A stretch of DNA of 64,000 nucleotides from Mediterraneibacter hominis (GCF_014287475.1 NZ_JACOPF010000001.1:1116001-1180000); one strand, 5' to 3'; counted from the first letter of the stretch, positions 1 to 8,865 are shown. Numbers and translations: made by a program. The notes: a model not told the origin generated them from the sequence alone.

Positions 1-79
1 TCATTACCTCCAGCACCTGGCTTTTCTTTTTTGCTTTCATCGTTTCTTCTATCTTTTTTATATTCATCGTATCTGTCAT
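1..79 (-). CDS. ABC transporter permease, N-terminal fragment (DppC/OppC-like), cut by window edge
   Basis: Only the first 26 codons are present, starting at an ATG at 79-77 and running off the left edge. The ATG overlaps the stop codon of the upstream permease in an ATGA arrangement, so the two are translationally coupled. The fragment is highly charged and Lys-rich (ending KSQVLEVM), which resembles the cytoplasmic N-terminus that precedes the first membrane segment of DppC/OppC permeases. A second permease is expected after DppB in this transporter family. The assignment rests on position plus this short resemblance. Confidence 0.6.
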   Translation of the reverse strand, partial: MTDTMNIKKIEETMKAKKKSQVLEVM

Positions 80-1032
80 TTTTTCTTACCTCTTTTCCTG
101 CCGCCGGTAATCTGCGCTTTCACGCGCGGGTCAATCGCCGCAATCAGAAGGTCGCACAGAAGCATAATAATAGAAAATGTAACTGCCAGAATGATGACTC
201 CCCCCTGCACAACCGGATAATCACGATTATTTACCGCATTGACAATATACACACCAACACCGGGAATAGAAAAAATTGTCTCTGCAATCAAAGTACCGCC
301 AAGACTTGTCCCAAAGCTCATACTGGCAACTGTAATAACCGGTATCAATGCATTGGGAAGCGCATGTTTATAGATAACAGAACGCTTTTTTACACCTTTT
401 GCCTTTGCCATGGTAATGTAATCCGAATGGATTACTTCCAGCATACCGGAACGCATCTGCCTCGCCATAGTTGTAATTCCTGCAAAAGCAGTAGATATAA
501 TCGGCATAATCCAGTACTCAATTCCGCCAATTCCATACGCGGGAAGCCATCCCAACTTTCCGCTGAAGAACAGGATGAGAACCAGAGCAAACCAGAAACC
601 TGGAAGAGAGGTTCCCACCAAGGCAAGTCCCATAGTCCCGTAATCTGCCACACTATTTTGATGTACCGCCGCTGTAACTCCCAACGGAATTCCGATAACA
701 AGAGATAATACCATGGAGGATACTGCAAATATCAATGTTTTCGGGAACCGTTCCATCATCTCGACTGTCACAGATACACCCGTGATATAGGAAGAACCAA
801 AATCAAAATGGAAAAACAAATCCGACATATATCTTCCAAGCTGTACAATATAAGGGTCATTGAGCCCTAATGACTGGCGCATGGCTTCTTTCTGCGCATC
901 CGTCGCTGTCATACCCAGTATAACTTCCGCCGGATCTCCCGGCGCTATCTGCATTAAGGTAAAGACCAGTATAATGACGCCAATAATGACAGGTATCATC
1001 AATAAAATCCTTTTTAAAATATATTTGCCCAT
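76..1032 (-). CDS. Oligopeptide/dipeptide-type ABC transporter permease (DppB/OppB family)
   Basis: A 318-residue integral membrane permease of the peptide/nickel (PepT) class. The N-terminus (MGKYILKRILLMIPVIIGV) is the hallmark first transmembrane segment, followed by the MQIAPGDPAE loop typical of DppB. Near residues 205-235 lies the EAA-type coupling loop (AKAKGVKKRSVIYKHALPNA) that docks on the ATPase. The C-terminus carries the DPRVK motif. It should form the membrane channel with the partial permease downstream and receive substrate from the binding protein encoded upstream. The substrate cannot be read from the permease. The ATPase genes of this system lie outside the window. Confidence 0.9.
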   Translation of the reverse strand: MGKYILKRILLMIPVIIGVIILVFTLMQIAPGDPAEVILGMTATDAQKEAMRQSLGLNDPYIVQLGRYMSDLFFHFDFGSSYITGVSVTVEMMERFPKTLIFAVSSMVLSLVIGIPLGVTAAVHQNSVADYGTMGLALVGTSLPGFWFALVLILFFSGKLGWLPAYGIGGIEYWIMPIISTAFAGITTMARQMRSGMLEVIHSDYITMAKAKGVKKRSVIYKHALPNALIPVITVASMSFGTSLGGTLIAETIFSIPGVGVYIVNAVNNRDYPVVQGGVIILAVTFSIIMLLCDLLIAAIDPRVKAQITGGRKRGKKK

Positions 1033-1141
1033 AAGCTTCTACTCCAATTTTTATAATTTCATCTGCCGCCTTTTATTTATCCGCTTCGAAAAGATTTCTT
1101 CTATTTTTAAGCGGGTGTCTTCTCCATTCTCCGAAGGGAAA

Positions 1142-1175
1142 CGGGATATGACAGAGCACATAAAACCATATCCCG
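1142..1175 (-). terminator. Intercistronic stem-loop between binding protein and permease genes
   Basis: Nine-base perfect arms (1142-1150 and 1167-1175) enclose a 16-nt loop in the 168-bp gap between the binding-protein stop and the permease start. On the minus strand it is followed by TTTCCC, a weak U-tract. Such hairpins often stabilise or partly terminate the upstream message so that the binding protein is made in excess over the permeases; that role is inferred. Confidence 0.5.
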
Positions 1176-1200
1176 TATTCACTTGCAAAGCATTAATTAC

Positions 1201-2799
1201 TTATTTGACAACGATCGTATTCGGACGAACAAATCTATTATAATCGGTATAGTAGTCTGCAATTTTGTCTTTATCATATGCGCCGTAGAACGGAAGACTA
1301 TAAATCTGATAATACAGTGCATTATCTGTAATATATTCATAGAATGCGTTCAGATTTTCCTGTGTATATCCGTCTGGTGCAGCAATCGCATCATATAACG
1401 CCTGCAATTCGTCGTCCAGTCCGCCTCCCATTGTTCTGCCGGAAGAATAATTGTTGCGGTTAAACAGCGTTTTCCATAAATCTCCTGTCACATATCCGTC
1501 ATTTCCCGGCCCCGGATAAGCCAGATCATACTGCCCGCTGGTACCGTCACGATAAGAGCCATATGTTGTGCCTTCGCATACATTCAGTTCTGCATTGATT
1601 CCAACCTCTTGCAAATTCGCCTGGATAATCGTCCACATCGTTGTAATTGTCTGATTGTCATTGCATAGACAGCGAATAGTCAATTCGCCCGCATCATACC
1701 CCGCTTCAGTCAACAGTTCTTTTGCCTTCTCTGGATCATACGCATAAGGTTCTGTCTCCCAGGAAGAATCGTAACCAATTGTCAGTTCTGCATCGCCGCA
1801 GGATACTTTTGACGGTGTAGCATAACCATATCCACAGGCCTCTGCTACCGCTTCATTATCAATCGCATACAGTACTGCCTGACGCAATGCAAGGTTATCG
1901 TAGAACGGGCTCTCCTCTGTCATACAGAACAGTATTCCTCTGTCCTCCGCTGCCGACAGTGGAAATACTTCCAGATTTTCCCGGGACTTTACCTCGTCCA
2001 AAAGCTGCGGGTCAAGGTACTGTGCAAAGGAAACAGTGCCTTCTTCAATTGCCAGTGCCATCTGTGTCGATTCTTCGATGATATCCAGCTGGATAACGTC
2101 ACTGTTTGCCACACTTCCCGGATAGATGAGACTCTCATCAGTCTGCCAATAGCTGTCGGTCTTTCTGGCTATAATCTTAGAACCGTTTACATAATCCTCT
2201 CCTCCCGCAACTGTATATGGCATGGTACCGCAGGATGTAGTTGCAAACTGATCGGGACTGTCATTGTATGCCTTCTCACTGGCAATCGGTACTTTACACA
2301 CAATATACTCAAAAGTTCCTTCTGCAGTGCTGTTCATCTTTAACTGCACATGATAGTCATCTATCGCTGATATGGATTCTACATCCGTCGCCCAGTTTGC
2401 CATGTATTGTTCAAAGCTAAACACCACATCCGCTGCCGTAATACTGTTTCCTTCTGCATCCTTTATGTAGTCATAAATCTCAACATTATAAGTCGTATCG
2501 TCAATCTGTTCATAGCCTTTCATCAGGATATAATCAAGATCTGTAGCTCCCCCCTGTCTGCTGGCAAGTGTCTCATAGAGCATGTACGTCACCATGTCGT
2601 GCATAATTCTGCCGTTCGCCCATGGATTTAATGTATCAATCCCACTGTAGATACCTACAACCAGAGCGCCTTCTTCTGCTTCTTCTGCGGCCGCCCCCTC
2701 ATTTCCTGATGTTTTGCCAGAGCCACATGCTGTCATTGACAAAACCATCACTCCTGCCAGCAGTGCCGCCATAAATTTTTTCAGTTTTTTTCCTGCCAT
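1201..2799 (-). CDS. Peptide-type ABC transporter substrate-binding lipoprotein (SBP family 5)
   Basis: A 532-residue extracytoplasmic solute-binding protein. The ATG at 2799 is chosen because a strong GGAGGT lies just upstream and because it begins a lipoprotein signal: basic n-region MAGKKLKKFM, a hydrophobic stretch and the lipobox SMTAC. Longer frames upstream would bury the signal. The mature part has the family-5 layout, with GIDTLNPW near the start and ITAADVVFSFEQYM in lobe I. The acidic Glu/Ala linker after the Cys is a typical tether. It heads the operon with the DppB/DppC permeases. The ligand (peptide, nickel, sugar or other) cannot be told from sequence. Confidence 0.88.
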   Translation of the reverse strand: MAGKKLKKFMAALLAGVMVLSMTACGSGKTSGNEGAAAEEAEEGALVVGIYSGIDTLNPWANGRIMHDMVTYMLYETLASRQGGATDLDYILMKGYEQIDDTTYNVEIYDYIKDAEGNSITAADVVFSFEQYMANWATDVESISAIDDYHVQLKMNSTAEGTFEYIVCKVPIASEKAYNDSPDQFATTSCGTMPYTVAGGEDYVNGSKIIARKTDSYWQTDESLIYPGSVANSDVIQLDIIEESTQMALAIEEGTVSFAQYLDPQLLDEVKSRENLEVFPLSAAEDRGILFCMTEESPFYDNLALRQAVLYAIDNEAVAEACGYGYATPSKVSCGDAELTIGYDSSWETEPYAYDPEKAKELLTEAGYDAGELTIRCLCNDNQTITTMWTIIQANLQEVGINAELNVCEGTTYGSYRDGTSGQYDLAYPGPGNDGYVTGDLWKTLFNRNNYSSGRTMGGGLDDELQALYDAIAAPDGYTQENLNAFYEYITDNALYYQIYSLPFYGAYDKDKIADYYTDYNRFVRPNTIVVK

Positions 2800-2968
2800 T
2801 TTTGTACCTCCTACTTTTTCCCTTTTCTTCGGTGACAAGCTTCCGTTACAGCCTGACACTCTATAAATAGATGCCGGCTCTTCCACGCCTTTTCAGGTGC
2901 ATCAATCTGCCCACATCATTTATACAGCTGAACGAATGCCTAAAATAGTAAAATGTATTTTCTTCTCC

Positions 2969-2998
2969 TTGCATGTAAATTTCTTTTAATGATACAAT
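2969..2998 (+). promoter_or_regulatory. Sigma-A-type promoter of the LysR gene
   Basis: TTGCAT (2969-2974) and TACAAT (2993-2998) are separated by 18 bp, 33 bp upstream of the LysR start. The gap to the divergent ABC operon is only about 230 bp, so this is also where LysR operators would be expected. Confidence 0.6.
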
Positions 2999-3030
2999 AA
3001 GTAAAAACTGTGGAGAAGATGGTGAACTGT

Positions 3031-3978
3031 ATGAATTTTTTAAATCTCAAATATTTCATAACTATTGCAGAAGAACAGAGTATCAGTGGTGCCGCGCGCA
3101 AACTATTTGTCTCTCAGCAATCCTTAAGTGAACACCTCAAAAAGATGGAGAATGAAATCGGGGTTCCTCTCTTTAAGCGAAACTCCCCTCTGTCTCTGAC
3201 AGTCGCCGGTGAGTGTTTCTTCGAAGGAGCAAAAGAACTTCTAAGTGCCTACGACCGTATGCTCGCCAATATCGACAATGTAACAGCAAAACGGCGGAGC
3301 AAAATTACCATTGGAATCGCTACATATTCCATTCCTCCATTCCTTCCGGAATTACTGGCTCGTTTTTCTTCCAAGTATCCGCAGTATGATGTCAGTGTCA
3401 TCAAGCGCCAGCATACCGACATTTCCCATAGCATGCGGGGCGTGGATTTGTATATCAGCTACCTTCCCCTAGATGAAAGCCTGGAACATGTTTTCCTTCT
3501 GGAACATGACCCTTACTCTGTCCTTTTCCGCAAAGACTTGGCAGAACGGGTCTATGGAAACCAATGGAATATCCTGGAAGAAAAGCTCCTTAAAACCTGC
3601 GATCTCTCCCTTTTAAAGGAGATGCCCTTCTGTGTGTTAAAAGACAGGCAAGGTCAGATAGCCCGAGATTTAAACAGCATCTTTGAACAGTATCGTCTAA
3701 CTCCTAAAATCGGATTTTTATCCGAGAGTGGTGATTTAAATGCTGAGATGTGTTTATCTGGTTCCGGATGTCTCCTCGCCCCAACCGATTTCATCCGACG
3801 TCGTTTCTTTTTTAACCGTTCACAGGATTTTGCCGAGTTGCTCTGCTATCGAATACAGGTAACAGGTTTTAGACCATGCCTTGCTATTTCGTATGAAAGG
3901 GGTAAGCATCTTCATTCGGCTGAAATTTGTTTCATCAAGGAAGCTCGTGCATTTTTCACAGAAACAATCGACAAATAA
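3031..3978 (+). CDS. LysR family transcriptional regulator
   Basis: A 315-residue LysR-type regulator. The N-terminal winged helix (residues 1-60) is clear: MNFLNLKYFITIAEEQSISG, AARKLFVSQQSLSEHLKKME, GVPLFKR. The C-terminal effector domain starts near residue 90 (ITIGIATYSIPPFLPELLARF). The ATG at 3031 is preferred over the in-frame GTG at 3010 and ATG at 3019 because it is the family start and has GGTGA five bases upstream. It is divergent from the adjacent ABC transporter operon, so regulation of that operon in response to its substrate is the simplest inference. No effector can be assigned. Confidence 0.9.
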   Translation: MNFLNLKYFITIAEEQSISGAARKLFVSQQSLSEHLKKMENEIGVPLFKRNSPLSLTVAGECFFEGAKELLSAYDRMLANIDNVTAKRRSKITIGIATYSIPPFLPELLARFSSKYPQYDVSVIKRQHTDISHSMRGVDLYISYLPLDESLEHVFLLEHDPYSVLFRKDLAERVYGNQWNILEEKLLKTCDLSLLKEMPFCVLKDRQGQIARDLNSIFEQYRLTPKIGFLSESGDLNAEMCLSGSGCLLAPTDFIRRRFFFNRSQDFAELLCYRIQVTGFRPCLAISYERGKHLHSAEICFIKEARAFFTETIDK

Positions 3979-4064
3979 TTCTTTCCATATACATTTTTAC
4001 TATTTTTCTTATTAAAATAGTACAATCTTTCAAACAATTTGTCCAACACAGAAGCGCTTTTTGG

Positions 4065-4096
4065 CTCACAAGCGAAAACTTGTGAGTTATTTTTAT
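4065..4096 (+). terminator. Rho-independent terminator downstream of LysR gene
   Basis: A perfect 8-bp stem (CTCACAAG/CTTGTGAG) with a 6-nt loop is followed by TTATTTTTATT, 87 bp after the LysR stop and just before the MarR promoter. Confidence 0.75.
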
Positions 4097-4104
4097 TATT
4101 TTAC

Positions 4105-4151
4105 TTAGGTACCTTTACATTTGTTCTTGAATGTCCTATTATTTAGGTACC
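4105..4151 (+). promoter_or_regulatory. marR promoter bracketed by two TTAGGTACC operators
   Basis: A -35 TTTACA (4114-4119) and -10 TATTAT (4137-4142) with exact 17-bp spacing drive the MarR gene. A 9-bp sequence, TTAGGTACC, occurs twice in direct orientation, at 4105-4113 abutting the -35 and at 4143-4151 abutting the -10. Each contains the palindrome GGTACC. This placement is what an autorepressor would use; binding by the downstream MarR protein is inferred. Confidence 0.6.
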
Positions 4152-4255
4152 GAAACTTTTGTTCTGCATATTTCTATTTTGTCTTATTTAGATTCGAGGC
4201 AGAATAGGAATATACAGCAAACCGTTTTGAATAAATAAAATTAGGAGGAATCATA

Positions 4256-4873
4256 ATGACAGATATGACAAATACAACAGTATCGACCTGTAATCAATGC
4301 CCGAAACACTGCCCAATTGATAATCTGCAGTGCGGCAAAGGGAGAAGAGTGCTGGAGGTTTCTAAAACAGAAGAGACAGAAAATGCTTATGAGAGTACGC
4401 ATAGCAGAGACCACCGACACAAAAGCGAATATGGGAGTAGACATGGACACAGTCGCAAACACAAAGGCGAGCTTCGGCATAACTGGCAGTCAGACAGTCT
4501 GGAAGTCCTTTTCCACACCTGTGCTCACTGTCTGCACCATTCCGCCAGACGACACGGACAGGATAATATCCTTTCCATATTAAATGAGAAAACCCCTCTC
4601 ACACAAAAGGAATTGCAGGACATGCTGCATATTCAGCCCGGTTCTATGAGTGAAATTCTCACGAAACTGGAAGATAAGGGGCTCATCATACGTACCCGCG
4701 ACGAATCTGATCGCAGAAAGAGCATTCTCCATCTTACGAAAAACGGCACAAAGACGGCACAAAGATTATCTACAGACAACAGACACAGTGGGTTCGAAGT
4801 TCTCACAGCGGACGAGCAGGCAGAATTAAAATCACTCCTGAAAAAGCTTCTGTCCGCCTGGAAAAATTTTTAA
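4256..4873 (+). CDS. MarR family regulator with Cys-rich and His-rich N-terminal extension
   Basis: A 205-residue protein whose C-terminal part (about 85-200) is a MarR winged helix: KTPLTQKELQDMLHIQPG, SMSEILTKLEDKGLIIR, then the wing TRDESDRRKSILHLT. Family members are usually about 140-150 residues. The extra N-terminus has four cysteines (12, 15, 19, 26) spaced CxxCxxxCx6C, followed by a very basic His/Arg/Lys-rich linker near 45-75. The Cys spacing suggests an Fe-S or metal site and the linker a second metal-binding or DNA-contacting tail; both are inference. A strong AGGAGG precedes the start. The gene appears monocistronic, with its own promoter and terminator. Confidence 0.82.
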   Translation: MTDMTNTTVSTCNQCPKHCPIDNLQCGKGRRVLEVSKTEETENAYESTHSRDHRHKSEYGSRHGHSRKHKGELRHNWQSDSLEVLFHTCAHCLHHSARRHGQDNILSILNEKTPLTQKELQDMLHIQPGSMSEILTKLEDKGLIIRTRDESDRRKSILHLTKNGTKTAQRLSTDNRHSGFEVLTADEQAELKSLLKKLLSAWKNF

Positions 4874-4890
4874 TTACCGGCAGCGTTCGT

Positions 4891-4924
4891 AAAAGGCAGA
4901 GACTCTCTCGAATCTCTGCCTTTT
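4891..4924. terminator. Bidirectional terminator between MarR gene and Rrf2 gene
   Basis: Twelve-base arms (AAAAGGCAGAGA / TCTCTGCCTTTT) lie 18 bp after the MarR stop. The A-run on one side and T-run on the other let it work for the MarR gene and for the convergent sulfur operon. Confidence 0.75.
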
Positions 4925-5024
4925 ATCTTTTCTTTTTATACCGGTATTTCTTTCAAAGCCATGAAAACACGTTATATTCCCTTCTCTTACTTTTCTCCCC
5001 GAACATAGATTACACAATCTTTTT

Positions 5025-5459
5025 TCAAATATAATACATATCCTGCGGATAATTCCGATATTCCATAAATTGTTCTGCCAGATCCTGTAAGGTAATACCT
5101 TCCAAAATTTCCTTTAAGCTTTTATTTACCCTTTCAACAATCAGCTCTTGAATTACTCTTCTTCCTTCTTCTGTTCCTCCTGCCTCATCTTCCAGAAAAT
5201 AATTTCCTTCTAAAATCTCGACGATTTCGGATACCGTAATATCGCTCGGATCTTTTTCCAAAAAATATCCTCCCTGGGCGCCTTTTACACTTTTGACAAT
5301 ACGTGCCCTTCTAAGAGCAGAAAATACCTGTTCCAGATATTGCTCGGAGATACTGTTTCTCTGGGCAATACTGTTTAATGCAATCTGTTCTGTCTTTGCA
5401 TGTATCACCAAATCTATCAGTGCATGCAGACCATACCGTGTCTTCTTCGATAATTTCAT
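5025..5459 (-). CDS. Rrf2 family transcriptional regulator (CymR-like)
   Basis: A 144-residue Rrf2 regulator. The N-terminus MKLSKKTRYGLHALIDLV, the helix SISEQYLEQVFSALRRARIV and the wing VKGAQGGYFL are diagnostic. The protein contains no cysteine at all, so it cannot hold the IscR-type Fe-S cluster; this favours the CymR class, which senses cysteine status by binding cysteine synthase. It is the last gene of a cysK-sulfhydrylase-rrf2 unit (6 bp from the upstream stop), so a sulfur-responsive autorepressor of this operon is likely. The direct repeats at the cysK promoter are its natural target candidates. Confidence 0.85.
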   Translation of the reverse strand: MKLSKKTRYGLHALIDLVIHAKTEQIALNSIAQRNSISEQYLEQVFSALRRARIVKSVKGAQGGYFLEKDPSDITVSEIVEILEGNYFLEDEAGGTEEGRRVIQELIVERVNKSLKEILEGITLQDLAEQFMEYRNYPQDMYYI

Positions 5460-5465
5460 GTTTCT

Positions 5466-6785
5466 TTACTCCTTGTTTTCTACTGCCTTAAACGCTTCCT
5501 CTAAATCCTGGATAATGTCGTCGATATTCTCTGTTCCGATCGAAAGACGGATTGTATTTTCCTGTATTCCCTGTTCCTCCAATTCTTCCGCTGTGCACTG
5601 GCTGTGTGTCGTTGTTGCCGGATGAATTACCAGAGATTTTGCGTCTGCCACATTGGCAAGCAGAGAGAATACTTCCAGATTATCGATAAACGCCTGCGCC
5701 TTTTCTTTATCTCCCTTGATATCAAATGTAAAAATGGAGCCGCCGCCTTTTGGAAGGTACTTCGTATAAAGTGTTCTCTGGATTTTGTCTGTGGACACAG
5801 ATGGATGATGTACTCTCTCTACCTGCGGATGGTTTTCTAAAAATTTCACCACCTTCAGCGCATTTTCCACATGGCGCTCCACCCTAAGCGATAATGTCTC
5901 CAGGCCTTGTAGCAGAAGAAATGCATGGAAAGGAGAAATGCAGGCGCCTGTATCTCGAAGCAAAACAGCACGGATTTTCGTTACAAATGCTGCTCCTTTT
6001 GCCGCCTTCGTAAAACTGATTCCATGATAGCTTGGATTTGGCTCCGTTAATGCTGCAAATTTTCCGGAACCTTCCCAATCAAACTTTCCGCCTTCTACAA
6101 TCACCCCACCCAATGTAGTGCCATGTCCTCCTATAAATTTGGTAGCAGAGTGGACAACAATATCTGCTCCGTACTCAAACGGTCTGACAAGATAGGGGGT
6201 TGCAAATGTATTATCCACAACTAACGGAATCTGATGCCTGTGTGCGATCTGTGCTACTGCTTCAATATCCGCAACATCCGAATTTGGATTCCCCAATGTT
6301 TCAATAAAAATAGCCTTTGTATTTTCCCTGATTGCTGTTTCTACCTCGTCTAAATTAAAAATATCTACAAATGAAGTATGTATTCCATACTGCGGAAGCG
6401 TATGTGCCAATAGATTGTATGTACCACCATAAATATTTTTTGCGGATACAAAATGGTCTCCCTGCTGTGCAAGATTCTCGAATGTATACGTGATTGCCGC
6501 AGCGCCTGATGCTACCGCGAGAGCCGCGCTGCCTCCTTCTAACGCTGCAACTCTCTTTTCAAATATATCCGCTGTAGGATTTGTAAGTCTTCCGTAAATA
6601 TTCCCCTCCTCTTTAAGAGCAAACCGTTCCGCTGCGTGCGCGCTACTGTGAAATACATAAGAAGAGGTCTGATAAATCGGAACTGCTCTTGCGTCCGTTG
6701 CTATATCTGCCTGTTCTTGTCCTGCATGAAGCTGCAGTGTTTCAAATTTTAATTTTCTGTCTTCTCGTTTTACTTTTCTGTCCAT
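5466..6785 (-). CDS. O-acetylhomoserine sulfhydrylase / aminocarboxypropyltransferase (MetY type)
   Basis: A 439-residue PLP enzyme of the Cys/Met metabolism family. It makes homocysteine from O-acetylhomoserine and sulfide, and can act in reverse assimilation. The PLP lysine sits in [10 protein letters not shown], with the upstream [11 protein letters not shown] motif, and the N-terminus [11 protein letters not shown] is typical of MetY. Length matches the family (about 425-440). The ATG at 6785 is chosen over the one at 6791 because AGGAG is only 2 nt from the earlier ATG but 8 nt from this one. It is cotranscribed after cysK and before the Rrf2 regulator. Confidence 0.9.
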   Translation of the reverse strand: MDRKVKREDRKLKFETLQLHAGQEQADIATDARAVPIYQTSSYVFHSSAHAAERFALKEEGNIYGRLTNPTADIFEKRVAALEGGSAALAVASGAAAITYTFENLAQQGDHFVSAKNIYGGTYNLLAHTLPQYGIHTSFVDIFNLDEVETAIRENTKAIFIETLGNPNSDVADIEAVAQIAHRHQIPLVVDNTFATPYLVRPFEYGADIVVHSATKFIGGHGTTLGGVIVEGGKFDWEGSGKFAALTEPNPSYHGISFTKAAKGAAFVTKIRAVLLRDTGACISPFHAFLLLQGLETLSLRVERHVENALKVVKFLENHPQVERVHHPSVSTDKIQRTLYTKYLPKGGGSIFTFDIKGDKEKAQAFIDNLEVFSLLANVADAKSLVIHPATTTHSQCTAEELEEQGIQENTIRLSIGTENIDDIIQDLEEAFKAVENKE

Positions 6786-6842
6786 TATCATCTCTCCTTT
6801 TTACCAGCTCTCTCGTTTTCTATTCTCTTCCTTATATATTTC

Positions 6843-7772
6843 CTATGTAAACAATGGGGTAGAATAATACCTGTCTCCGCTGTCCGGAAGCAATGCAACG
6901 ATTGTCTTTCCTCTGTTTTCGGGACGTTTTGCAAGCTCTGTTGCTCCCCATAAAGCAGCCCCTGAAGAAATGCCTGTCAATATCCCTTCTGTTTTTGCAA
7001 GTAGTTTTCCCATACGAAACGCATCGTCTGCATCTGCTTTTATAATTTCATCATAGATCTCTGTATTTAGAACCTCCGGTACAAACCCTGCTCCTATTCC
7101 CTGTATTTTGTGTGCACCACTTCTTCCCTCCGACAAAACCGGAGAGGACGCCGGCTCCAATGCTACTATTTTCACTTCTGGATTCTGTTCCTTTAAATAT
7201 TCTCCAACTCCTGTCAATGTCCCTCCTGTTCCGACACCGGCGATAAATATATCTACTTTGCCGTCTGTATCTTTCCATATTTCTGGCCCCGTCGTTCTTC
7301 TATGTATTTCTGGATTGGCAGGATTTACAAACTGTCCGGGAATATAGCTGTTTGGAATTTCTCTTGCAAGATCCTCTGCTTTTTCAATTGCTCCTTTCAT
7401 CCCCTTTGTTCCATCTGTCAGCACAATCTCTGCACCATATGCTTTCAATATGTTCCTTCTCTCCACACTCATCGTCTCCGGCATGGTAAGAATCATGCGG
7501 TATCCCTTTACCGCAGCCATCGCCGCGAGTCCAATCCCTGTATTCCCGGATGTAGGCTCAATAATAACAGAATTCTGCTTCAAAATCCCTCTCTCTTCTG
7601 CATCCTCAATCATCGCTTTGGCAGCACGATCCTTCACACTGCCTGCCGGATTAAAATATTCCAGCTTTACCAATATCCTCGCTTCAAGCTCCAGCTCTTT
7701 CTCCAGATTTGTAACTTCAACAAGCGGTGTATTTCCTATTAGTTCTAATGTACCTTTATAAATTCTCGACAT
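6843..7772 (-). CDS. cysK: Cysteine synthase A
   Basis: A 309-residue O-acetylserine (thiol)-lyase that forms cysteine from O-acetylserine and sulfide. The PLP lysine is in FNPAGSVKDRAA, the substrate loop is TSGNTGIG, and the phosphate-binding loop is GVGTGGTLTGVGEYLK. The length is standard. It heads the sulfur operon behind a near-consensus promoter. In the CymR paradigm this protein is also the partner of the Rrf2 regulator; that role here is inference from the shared operon. Confidence 0.94.
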   Translation of the reverse strand: MSRIYKGTLELIGNTPLVEVTNLEKELELEARILVKLEYFNPAGSVKDRAAKAMIEDAEERGILKQNSVIIEPTSGNTGIGLAAMAAVKGYRMILTMPETMSVERRNILKAYGAEIVLTDGTKGMKGAIEKAEDLAREIPNSYIPGQFVNPANPEIHRRTTGPEIWKDTDGKVDIFIAGVGTGGTLTGVGEYLKEQNPEVKIVALEPASSPVLSEGRSGAHKIQGIGAGFVPEVLNTEIYDEIIKADADDAFRMGKLLAKTEGILTGISSGAALWGATELAKRPENRGKTIVALLPDSGDRYYSTPLFT

Positions 7773-7817
7773 AACAAATACCTCCTTTTCCTATCAATTT
7801 AGTATGTTTATTTTTGT

Positions 7818-7846
7818 ATTATATTTTTTAAATTCCTATTTGTCAA
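7818..7846 (-). promoter_or_regulatory. Near-consensus promoter of cysK with flanking direct repeats
   Basis: On the minus strand TTGACA (7846-7841) and TATAAT (7823-7818) are exactly 17 bp apart. The 9-mer AAACATACT occurs twice in direct orientation, once overlapping the upstream edge of the -35 and once in the 5' leader (around 7802-7810), each followed within 5-6 bp by ATAGGAA. This suggests a cooperative repressor site, most simply for the Rrf2 protein of the operon. Confidence 0.6.
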
Positions 7847-7959
7847 GTATGTTTTGTAGGTTTTCTTTTTTCTTTCTTTTCACCCTCTCTTGTGATAACA
7901 TTAAAATGAACATACAGCATTTATTGCTATCTGTCACCTTCCTCAGAAAGGAGATTATC

Positions 7960-8721
7960 ATGGAACTGACACCTGTTACTTTTCTTATCGTATGTCCCCT
8001 CCTTTTCCTTGCCGGTATAATCGATGCTGTCGGTGGTGGTGGCGGACTGATTTCTATACCTGCTTATCTTATAGCCGGACTTCCTCCTCATATGGCAGTC
8101 GCCACCAACAAACTCTCTTCCACCTGTGGTACGCTTTTAGCAACCCTACGTTTTATAAAAAACCGGTTGATAAATTTTAAACTTGCCATCCCATCTGTCT
8201 TTGCGGCAATCCTGGGTTCTTCTTTGGGAGCCAGAATCTCTATGCTTGTTCCGGAAGAAATGATGCTCTATATTCTCGTGTTCATTCTTCCTGTTTCTGC
8301 TTTTTTAGTACTAAATAAAAAGTTATTTCATGATCACGGCAAAGCAGAAGTCTCTCTGGATAGAAAAACATATTTAACAGCAGTTCTCTCTGCCTTTTTT
8401 ATCGGTAGCTACGACGGATTCTACGGTCCCGGAACCGGTACTTTCCTCATTATCGCTTTTACTGTATTTGCCCATTTAAGTATACGGACATCTAATGCCC
8501 AGGCAAAAATTATCAACCTTACAACCAACGTCACTGCTCTTGTCATCTTCCTTTTAAACGGTCGGGTTCTCCTGACACTTGGAATTGCAGCAGCATTGTG
8601 CAATATGGCAGGTGGTTACCTGGGCGCAGGGCTTGTAATGAAAAACGGCGCAAAAATCGTAAAACCCAGTATTCTTTTCGTCCTGTTTCTCCTACTTTTC
8701 AAAATTTTCGGTATCTACTAA
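7960..8721 (+). CDS. TauE/SafE family anion exporter
   Basis: A 253-residue polytopic membrane protein. The start at 7960 has AAAGGAG upstream; earlier frames are Phe-rich read-through. The family's two halves are visible, each opening with a Gly-rich motif: DAVGGGGGLISIPAYL near residue 22 and GSYDGFYGPGTGTFLI near residue 147. TauE/SafE proteins move sulfite, sulfonates or other small organic anions. It is divergent from cysK, so export of excess sulfite or a related sulfur anion is a reasonable inference; the sequence does not fix the substrate. Confidence 0.87.
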   Translation: MELTPVTFLIVCPLLFLAGIIDAVGGGGGLISIPAYLIAGLPPHMAVATNKLSSTCGTLLATLRFIKNRLINFKLAIPSVFAAILGSSLGARISMLVPEEMMLYILVFILPVSAFLVLNKKLFHDHGKAEVSLDRKTYLTAVLSAFFIGSYDGFYGPGTGTFLIIAFTVFAHLSIRTSNAQAKIINLTTNVTALVIFLLNGRVLLTLGIAAALCNMAGGYLGAGLVMKNGAKIVKPSILFVLFLLLFKIFGIY

Positions 8722-8724
8722 ATA

Positions 8725-8773
8725 TAGTGTCGATGTACAAGGGAGGGGCAATACGCCTTGTACGTCGACGTTA
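8725..8773. repeat. Short copy of the TIR repeat family (deletion derivative)
   Basis: A 49-bp near-palindrome with left end TAGTGTCGATGTACAAGG and right end CCTTGTACGTCGACGTTA. The ends match the terminal inverted repeats of the 279-bp element at 18452-18730, and the GGGGCAATACG segment is shared too. It looks like an internally deleted copy in the gap between the TauE and rho genes. Confidence 0.6.
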
Positions 8774-8800
8774 CACAAAAACAGTTCCTTTATATTTTAT

Positions 8801-8848
8801 AAAAAGAGCAGCTTTACATCATTTATGGTATGTAAAGCTGCTCTTTTT
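8801..8848. terminator. Strong bidirectional terminator between TauE and rho genes
   Basis: Perfect 18-bp arms (8801-8818 and 8831-8848) with a 12-nt loop, A-run on the left and T-run on the right. It lies between two convergent genes and can serve both. Confidence 0.85.
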
Positions 8849-8865
8849 CTCTTACATCAATTCTA

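Noticed and set aside
31..708. 225-codon plus-strand ORF opposite the DppB permease
   Set aside because: Antisense to a clear permease gene; low-complexity Ser/Asn/His-rich translation with no ribosome site or family motif.
6786..6842. SAM or T-box riboswitch ahead of the sulfhydrylase gene
   Set aside because: The gap to cysK is only about 57 bp, and no riboswitch core is present.
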